Assembly: GCA_964017125.1 (NCBI GenBank)
Contig: OZ024902.1
Location: 54,513,267-54,577,266 of the forward strand
Reading direction: 5' to 3'
DNA: 64,000 nt
Source of the DNA: Flabesymbios commensalis
Taxonomy: Eukaryota; Annelida; Polychaeta; Terebellida; Flabelligeridae
Numbering within the stretch: the stretch's first letter is position 1; each line of letters starts with the position of its first letter. Below the pieces are notes generated by a model. That model did no database searches. It was not told the origin of the DNA and saw nothing but the letters and a program-made list of their open reading frames with translations. The position numbers were made by a program, and so were the translations under genes. Shown piece by piece: positions 57,380 to 64,000 of the stretch.

Positions 57380-58268
57380 TACATCACACGTGGCCGTATA
57401 CTTATACATGTTATAGGCTATTCTGATATTTCTCACAAAATGACAATGATTATACACATTTTTTTTATAAACAACATAAAACATCAACTTTAGATTAGGG
57501 ACGGTATCTCATCCCATTCTGAGAGTCAGCTGAATGCCTGTGTCAATTGCAAATGCTTAAAAAATACAATAAAAATACAATTTAAAACTTGTATGAAGGT
57601 CATACATGTTTTAAATTGTACAGCAATATGTTATAACTGATTGAGATGTGCTCAATTACCATATTATAGCAGATTCGGAATATATTACAACATATTTCTA
57701 GCTGACGAAAAACTTATGTTAATAAGGACTAATTATCGTTTCTTATTAACTTTAGGACATGATTCAAGTTGTGTTTATTTTCTGCTGTTCTATGATGAAA
57801 AGAATACATTTGAAAATGCGAAGGAAGAAGTGTTCTTTCCCATGTTCAAATGTATCATTAATAATTTTAATGCTACATAATAATTTCATGACAACGACTA
57901 GTTTATGTGTATAAATGTATTTGTTTGTTTGAGTTGTGTATAGGTATGTGTGGGCAGTGAGGGTCCCAGCTAGTAAACATGCGGCCTGCGTGGGCAGATG
58001 ACAGCCTGCCAGCAATAGTCTGACTCCATGGGCATTCAACCCAGCTACTCAGCTGGCATCGGATCAACTCTAATACAATGCTTATTCAATTCTGGGCCAG
58101 CCGCGCAGTCATTGGCCCTACATGGAAACAAAGTTAAATTGGATCTCTTTGTCTGCCAGGCTGTAGAAGAGGGGTCCAAATTGGTAGAAGACAGAACGGT
58201 GGGAGCACAAATGGTTGGCGAGGCGCCAGCAAGCCGGAAGATTTAGCTCACATTCAGGCAACAGATCT
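57380..58268. other. Non-coding stretch
   Basis: The plus-strand open frame 57641-57880 has no motif. No repeat ends recognised. Confidence 0.35.
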
Positions 58269-58390
58269 CCCAGCAAACACGCGACATTGAACCGTTGCTG
58301 GCTCAATGTTGGGCCGACGTCGTAGACGTATGTAACATTGTGTCCGCCCGCTGAGCGGATGTAACATTGTGTCCGCCCGCTGAGCTCGTA
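58269..58390. mobile_element. P-family MITE, half copy with internal duplication
   Basis: CCCAGCAAACACGCGACATTG, core GACGTCGTAGACG, then the 25-bp block GTAACATTGTGTCCGCCCGC twice in tandem instead of the right arm. Confidence 0.7.
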
Positions 58391-58486
58391 TAATGGAGGT
58401 GTGAGGGTCAGGCAATGTGCTGGGTCCTCCACAATGGTACCATGGAGTCACCAGATATGATGGTAATGAAGCTTCACGGTTGATAT

Positions 58487-58771
58487 TACATGTGGAGGTA
58501 AAAAATGAAATGAATCGGGCTTTAGGCCACCTTTGTGCACATATAGGCTAAACTGGGCCAGGAGAACCTCCTGAGGATGGTGAGATGATTGAGATGACAC
58601 TGTCCTCCAGACACAGGATTCGAAATTCGAGCCCTGGCGGTCTGAGGCCGAGCACGCTACCTCTCGGTCACGGAGGCTCCCCACAATACTAACTTTCACA
58701 CGTGGATGGGGAAGAAACAATTTTGTTTCTTTCAAACCGCCGAGACCGGGAACCGAATACATGTGGAGGTA
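58487..58771 (-). mobile_element. 5'-truncated SINE with target duplication
   Basis: Body 58501-58757 on minus; perfect 14-bp repeats TACATGTGGAGGTA at 58487-58500 and 58758-58771. The first tRNA-like head is cut just inside the B box (CGGTTCCCGG kept, A box lost). The second tRNA-like unit is complete. Confidence 0.92.
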
Positions 58772-59640
58772 TCGTTCGGACGTACACTGTCACCATGCGA
58801 TATGGTCGTACACTGTCACCATGCGATATGCCCAACAACCAAAATAAGCTCGGTCTCAAAGTGGTACTTATGAACATGTATTCTAGAAACAACAACCTCA
58901 TGATATGCATGATATCCTGCCGTGCAAAGCCTAAAGGTAGCAGGTAGGCTAGTTTGGCTTCGCAGTGCAGTGTTGTAGATAGAAAATGCTCCCACCACTT
59001 CAGTGGATCGGAAGCAAATAAAAACATCACCAATGAATGAAAATAAAAGTCTAAAAATTTGTAATTAAATGTTCAATGCTTGGCGAGAGTAGCTGTGCTT
59101 TCAATCTTAACGTGATTATCAGGGGTTAAATTGCTTATATTAACTGGACGCTTCATGTCTAGATACACATCATTTCCTACATTTTATACAGTGGACAAGT
59201 GGTTTGGACTGAAAAGCACTCACTGCAGCGATGACACTTTAAGTAGCATAAGGCGTTGTTCCAATGCTGTAGACGGTGGCCCAGAATTGAGCCACAATCA
59301 GTCCAAAGGCAAATGGTATTGCAGAAAACAATCTATGTAGCCAAAGAAAACGAGTATCTCACGTCACAGGGCTGTCGAAGATAAAATATTAATTTACTCT
59401 CTATTAGAAAACATATTATATAATATTACTATTACTATATATGTTTTTCCTATTTTAATTTGTATAATTAAAATCCCATGATATTGCTACTATGATGACA
59501 AGGTTCGATATTGACATTTGAAAAACAAAAAATTCTAGATTAACAGTAATTATAAATGGGTGCTATGCGATATTTGACTGTTATACATGTTATATGCCTA
59601 GGTTCAAGTGTAACAATCCAATAAATAAATCATATTTTTC
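58772..59640. other. Non-coding with P-family remnant
   Basis: GTCACCATGCGATATG occurs twice at about 58789 and 58815. GTTCCAATGCTGTAGACGG at about 59251 is a P-family core remnant. No gene. Confidence 0.4.
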
Positions 59641-59925
59641 GTGGTGGATGAAGGTGACGACAGTAAATTAACCCTTTAACCGCCAAATTATTCAATCTGA
59701 ATTTTCACCTACTTGAAGTTGTGTCTCGCTGACGCGATCCACAACTTCAAGTGAGTGAAAATTATTCGGATTTGACAAAATGGAGGTCATCTGTTTTCAA
59801 ATATTGCTGATTTATGTCACATTTTATCTTTAACATGTTTAAAATGTGGTACTTAATGCGCCAATAAAAATCCGAATATATGCAACACCGGCGGTTAAAG
59901 GGTTGAGGCTTGAGAAGGTTGATAT
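59641..59925 (+). mobile_element. Family D MITE remnant split by a family A insertion
   Basis: GTGGATGAAGGTGACGAC, AGTAAATT on the left and GGCTTGAGAAGG on the right of 59668-59906 match the family D right end, with the TTAA of the inserted element between. Confidence 0.65.
59668..59906 (-). mobile_element. TTAA-flanked MITE, family A, copy 6 (nested)
   Basis: TTAA 59668-59671 CCCTTTAACCGCC ... GGCGGTTAAAGGG TTGA 59903-59906. Hairpin fully intact, loop GTCA on the element strand. Confidence 0.87.
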
Positions 59926-60052
59926 AATTGTTATGAATGTGTGAGCTGTTCTAGATTACATGATTGCACCATATAAAAACAAAGTCATACATGGAAGTAG
60001 GTATATGTATTGTGTGCTTCATTCCAAGCAAACATAAGACGTTAACACAATG

Positions 60053-60298
60053 TTAAAACCGTAACAACGCTAAAATATTTTGATTTAAACCATAGAAAGG
60101 GTTTTCTTCAATTTCAAATTATCGTACTTGTCTTAGTTAGCTAATTACGATTCATTTGAATACCTATGTTATGTGTCTACGGCCATCATAAATGTTTCAA
60201 TTACTTCAGTGCAGGTCTTCATGCGTCAGAATCTGACGTCTACAGACGTCAGATTCTGACGCGTAAAGACCTAACGGTCCCCGCGCTGAAAGGGTTAT
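60053..60298 (-). mobile_element. Family E MITE, most complete copy
   Basis: Reverse orientation: TTAA 60053, GTAACAACGCT, body, CGTCAGAATCTGACG palindrome pair, then CGGTCCCCGCGCTGAAAGGG ending at TTAT. About 245 bp. Confidence 0.78.
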
Positions 60299-60345
60299 AG
60301 GTGGGCCATCGTCGCAGACGGTGGACCATGATTTAGCCGATGGAT
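60299..60345. mobile_element. P-family core remnant
   Basis: GTGGGCCATCGTCGCAGACG and GTGGACCATGATT pair as the P core; it abuts family E. Confidence 0.5.
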
Positions 60346-60834
60346 TATTATCGTCTGCATGGTGGTGTTCAGTGTTGAAACAAACAGATGGAGACATACT
60401 CTGCTCTGATATATCACCCTAGTGATTGTATTGATGGAGTATCGGACAGTGACCTATCCACCAGCGCCCCCATCCTATTTGATCCACCTGTCGTCATCTA
60501 GACCACCATATGGCATTCAAAAAGAGTTTACGAGCACGAGGCATAGCATTTTATCGTGCTTGCAGCTCGTCATGCAATGTCTTCAAATTTTCAAAACAAT
60601 CTATCTGAGCTAATTATCTCGATCCTCATTATATAATACTACTTGATTTAACAGAATGATAGAAGTATTTTCACCATATTTTAAGATCTTTGACGTGAGA
60701 AAGTGATTTTAAACAACATAATTCGCCCTGCACAGAGCCATGGACGATAAAAACTATAAAAAATATTTAGTCTGTTATGTATTTAGGCCTAGATATATTT
60801 GTTTTATTATCAAGCCACTCACTACGTCGACACT
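60346..60834. other. Non-coding spacer
   Basis: Nothing recognised. Confidence 0.35.
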
Positions 60835-61179
60835 AAGCTGTTGTGATAAATGAAAATGAAATGAATCGGGCTTTAGGCCACCTTTGTCACATATAGGCTA
60901 AACTGGGCCAGGAGAACCTCCTGAGGATGGTGAGATGATTGAGATGACACTGTCCTCCAGACACAGGATTCGAAATTCGAATCCTGGCGGTCTGAGGCCG
61001 AGCACGCTACCTCTCGGTCACAGAGGCTCCCCACGATACTGACTTTCACACGTGGATGGGGAAGAAACATTTTTGGTTTCTTTCAAACCGCCGAGACCGG
61101 GAACCGAACCCCGAGCTTCTGGCGTGAAAGGCAGCGGTGCTAACCACTACCCCAGGGCCCCCGCCCAAGCTGTTGTGAT
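60835..61179 (-). mobile_element. SINE, full-length copy with target duplication
   Basis: Body 60848-61166 on minus between perfect 13-bp repeats AAGCTGTTGTGAT (60835-60847, 61167-61179). Complete head (GGGGCCCTGGGGTAGTGG on minus), both tRNA-like units, tail AAATG-type. Confidence 0.93.
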
Positions 61180-61196
61180 TCCAATTAGTCCACTTA

Positions 61197-61302
61197 CCAG
61201 CAAACACAAAACATTTGTATAACATCTGTACAATGTCGGCTCAACGTCTTCGACGTTGGTCCAACATTGTACAAATGTTATACAGATATTTTGTGTTTGC
61301 TG
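61197..61302. mobile_element. P-family palindromic MITE
   Basis: CCAGCAAACACAAAAC to TTTTGTGTTTGCTG, core CGTCTTCGACG. Eighteen bp from the SINE duplication. Confidence 0.88.
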
Positions 61303-61667
61303 CATTGGTTTAAGTTCATGTGCGTCAATAATTTTACTTTCTTGCCGGGAGTGGACGCCCACCTTCCCCTATCCTCACCACCACTGGGATCTCTGCCCAG
61401 GCAGATCAAAGCTTTTCTCTGATATGGTAACTGACACGACTCTGGAGTATTGACCTGCGGATAATACCCTGGACTGTCCGCTGACTCAGGAAGGCCAACC
61501 AGGTCCCCTCACCACCTGGATCGCGCGTGGGCCGTCTCACACTCCGTGCCAACCAGAGTCCTGTGGGACGCGCGGGGACGCTTCTCCCGTGATTCCTGGT
61601 GGGCGTCTGTACACGCGCTCCGGAATCGCTAGGATTGTGGATCCTGTCCTAAAGATAAGCCTCCCTG
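61303..61667. other. Short GC-richer spacer
   Basis: Higher GC than most of the window, with GTGGGACGCGCGGGGACGC near 61562. No frame with motifs. Confidence 0.35.
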
Positions 61668-61755
61668 CCCAGCAAACACTCTGTGGTGGTTTAATGTTGG
61701 GCCAACGTCGTAGCATTGCTTGTGGTCAACGTCGTAGTATTGCTTGTTTTGCTGG
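61668..61755. mobile_element. P-family MITE with rearranged core
   Basis: CCCAGCAAACAC to TTTTGCTGG, with CAACGTCGTAG repeated twice (61700 and 61727) in place of one arm. Confidence 0.7.
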
Positions 61756-62090
61756 CCAACGTTATCAGGTACGTCTGCACGGCTATCCAGAAACTCACAT
61801 TGACCAATATTATTATTGACCAATACTATCTCTGCTTTGATAACAAGTGCAGCAATTAAAATAATAACGTCTGAAAATATTTTCCAAAAACATCTTGATA
61901 GGGGTCTATGTATTGGAAATAATGCATAGTGGACACGTAGCATAATTTATTTCTCATCGATTTATTGGTATGAGTCGTTATTTTAGGTGGCAAAACGAGA
62001 AGATGTCCATCTCTTCGTTTTTTGCTACTGCGGATTGCTAGTTTTTGATGGTTTCAAAAATGACATAGATCTAGTTGGAGTTTTTGTTTT

Positions 62091-62192
62091 ATCCCAGCAA
62101 ACACAAAACATTTGTATAATATTTATACAAGGTTAGACCAACGTCTTCGACGTTGGTCTAACCTTGTATAAATGTTTTGTGTTTACTGGGAT
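62091..62192. mobile_element. P-family palindromic MITE, 98 bp
   Basis: 62093-62190: CCCAGCAAACACAAAAC to GTTTTGTGTTTACTGGG, core CAACGTCTTCGACGTTGG; AT on both sides. The arms are almost perfectly matched. Confidence 0.9.
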
Positions 62193-62283
62193 GCACCCCA
62201 CGCCCAGCAATGCTAAAACGTGTATTCCGACATTATGTGGATGTGGTCTGATCCCAGATGAACATTAGGCATGACAGTGCTGT

Positions 62284-62529
62284 GTGGGCAACAATAGTTT
62301 TTACAATCAGCCTGGCGTTGAAGCCGCGGCCTTCAGAAACGTTGATGAGCATGGCATTACAGGCTGCACAGCTGTGACAACTGATCCATATGTAGGATTC
62401 TGGTTAGGTCCGTGTGGAAGTAAACAGAGCATTATTACTGCGCAGAATGCAGGCCTTGCCGGACGCCCACGATCCACACTGTGTAACTACCGGGATGCTT
62501 CCTCCCAGCGCCGGCTCAATGTTGGCTAA
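62284..62529 (+). other. Open frame of possible exon origin
   Basis: Eighty-one codons with GITGCTAVTTDPYVGFWLG and mixed composition, unlike the AT-rich surroundings. The segment vaguely recalls discoidin-like (F5/8 type C) folds, but too little is present to claim one. The last codons run into P-like sequence. Confidence 0.2.
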
Positions 62530-62667
62530 AGAGGTAGACATTTATTAAATGCTTGATACGGATCAAAGCATTCCATTTACACGGTTAACGTTCAGTAGAT
62601 TGATCCACGTGGGCGGAACATGTACAATAACATTTCGCTCTGCAACGTTCGCCCAACAGTCACTACA

Positions 62668-62774
62668 CTGCAAACATGGTACATTCAACCAACGCTGGGT
62701 TAAGGTTGGGACACTGTCGCATACAGTGGCCCAACAATCACCCAGCATTGGTTGAATGTGCCATCTTTGCTGGG
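62668..62774. mobile_element. P-family palindromic MITE, variant arms
   Basis: CTGCAAACATGG to CATCTTTGCTGGG; arms TACATTCAACCAACGCTGGG and CCCAGCATTGGTTGAATGTG pair inside this copy; core CACTGTCGCATACAGTGG. Confidence 0.8.
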
Positions 62775-63174
62775 TTATGTTGGCAGTTTTCCCCCCTCCC
62801 CCTATGCCTATATAAGCCCTATCGTACGCTGATCATCTGCTGTCTTACGTTTACCATTTTAAAAGCATAATAGTATCAACAGATAAATGAAGCTTTGCTG
62901 CCCATTGCTAAGTGAACGTATAAAGTGCTGGCCCATGGCCCAACCATAAATCAGCCTTGATTTGATATTTGGCACGTGCTGCAGATCTGGCATTGACATT
63001 GCCATCCCATCAGTTCTCGACATGCCCATCTGTCCCGCCAGGTAGGCCTAGAGTTCAAACACTTGTCACACGTTCAGTACTGTAACTACGCCGTCACGAG
63101 TAAGACCGCATGTATAAGACCATTATGTAATTGCTTCGAACTGCAAGTCGACTTAATCATTACTATTCATTGCT
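62775..63174. other. Non-coding spacer
   Basis: No gene or element end recognised. Confidence 0.35.
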
Positions 63175-63376
63175 GGGCGGTCTTTATACGTCAGAATCTG
63201 ACGTCTGTCAGATTCTGACGTCTAAAGACGGTCCCCGCACTACAAGAATTAAAATTTGTCTAATGGCTGTATACCAAACCAGAGCTAACTAAGACATTGA
63301 GGCCTCATATTAAGGATTAAAATTGAAAAAACCTTGGGTCTGCATGGTTTAAATATCCCAGGGCTGTAATAGTTAT
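63175..63376 (+). mobile_element. Family E MITE copy
   Basis: GGGCGGTCTTTATACGTCAG, GACGGTCCCCGCACTACAAG, then body and GGGCTGTAATAGTTA. Left end worn. Confidence 0.7.
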
Positions 63377-63649
63377 TAAAAATTAGTCATTTGCATGAGC
63401 TACCTGCTTCGGTTTAGTTCACTTTTTCTGTGGCTAATATACAATCCACAGAAATGCGGCACCAATCATGCACCTACACCCACCATTTCCAGACGAAAAC
63501 GTAGTCATGGAAACACATGGATACGCATGCGGTGATTGGCAGACAAGCCGGGAAGAGGAAGTCGGTCTGAATTACGAATTACTTCAGCTCCAGGGTGATA
63601 CACAAACAAAAAATAAATCATGTTATGATGGCTAGCTGACTTCACTTCG
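63377..63649. other. Short spacer
   Basis: Nothing recognised. Confidence 0.35.
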
Positions 63650-63880
63650 CCCTTTCGGGGGGACCGTCTCTATACGTCAGAATCTGACGTATACATACGT
63701 TTGATTCTGACGTCTAAAGAATATTCCCGCACTTAGGAAATTAAAAATAATTATAATGGTCGTAGACCCATAACATAGGTATTCAAATGAAGCTGAAAGA
63801 GCTAACTAAGACATCTATGATGATTTCAAATTGAAAAAACCCTTTGGTCTCTATGGCTTATACAAATAAATAAGGGTTGA
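63650..63880 (+). mobile_element. Family E MITE copy
   Basis: CCCTTTCGGGGGGACCGTC, CGTCAGAATCTGACG and TTGATTCTGACGTC, body, AAATAAGGGTTGA. Confidence 0.75.
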
Positions 63881-63897
63881 GTTTCATGAAGACAGAT

Positions 63898-64000
63898 GTC
63901 CCAGAAAACACAAAACATGTGTATAACATTTATACAATGTTGGACCAACGTTGAAGACGTTGGGCCGGCGTTGTCTAAATGTTATACAATGTGATCTGGC
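63898..64000. mobile_element. P-family palindromic MITE, cut by window end
   Basis: Starts CCCAGAAAACACAAAAC at 63900 after GT; core CAACGTTGAAGACGTTGG; the right arm runs to the window edge. Confidence 0.8.

Noticed and set aside
48162-60298. Riboswitch or rho-independent terminator hairpins
   Set aside because: The hairpins belong to dispersed TTAA MITEs; bacterial signals do not apply here.
62284-62529. Discoidin (F5/8 type C) domain
   Set aside because: Similarity rests on a few residues; kept only as an unassigned open frame.

Overview
The window is a stretch of an AT-rich animal genome, almost certainly a marine invertebrate. The grounds are single-exon ankyrin/SOCS-box type genes, CR1/L2-like LINE fragments, a tRNA-derived SINE with a microsatellite tail, very many short palindromic DNA-transposon derivatives, and a large excess of the octamer TAGGCCTA, a habit I associate with echinoderms and their relatives (inference, not proven here). 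There is one 200-base assembly gap (46279-46478).

Only two convincing full-length genes are present: a diverged pair of intronless ankyrin-repeat proteins with a C-terminal SOCS-box-like tail (ASB type, predicted Cullin-5 substrate receptors), at 5031-6566 on the minus strand and 30068-31651 on the plus strand. They share a tract of about 112 bp that is nearly identical in DNA although the rest is clearly diverged. A RecQ-like helicase exon lies beside the gap (46590-46737, minus). A few other short open frames look coding-like but are not assignable.

The rest is repeat landscape. 0-16 kb: TTAA-flanked MITEs, a TA-flanked MITE, a LINE fragment, ankyrin gene 1, a 342-bp AATC microsatellite, a LINE split by a SINE, and a decamer minisatellite. 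16.8-20.8 kb: a 4-kb fold-back element with arms of about 1.3 kb and a cysteine-rich remnant in its centre. 21.2-22.4 kb: a C-rich minisatellite. 22.5-26.2 kb: more TTAA-flanked elements, including a near-perfect 373-bp inverted repeat. 27.3-28.1 kb: a G-rich tandem repeat. 30-34.2 kb: ankyrin gene 2, then a 5'-truncated LINE. 37.6-46 kb: many copies of a ~109-bp palindromic family, a minisatellite made from the tRNA-like head of the SINE, and a second copy of a 555-bp TTAA element. 47-64 kb: palindromes, minisatellites, a possible 3-kb structured element, and many TTAA MITEs and SINE copies, several nested.

The most interesting theme is structural. At least four TTAA-flanked MITE families with different sequences each carry one hairpin, set toward the same end, closed by the same C-GNYA-G tetraloop, while the lower stems differ between families but stay self-complementary. 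A second, separate palindromic family (ends CCCAGC/GCTGGG) appears to make 2-bp target duplications and keeps matched arms even where arm sequence differs between copies. No LTR retroelement, retrovirus or Polinton was recognised.
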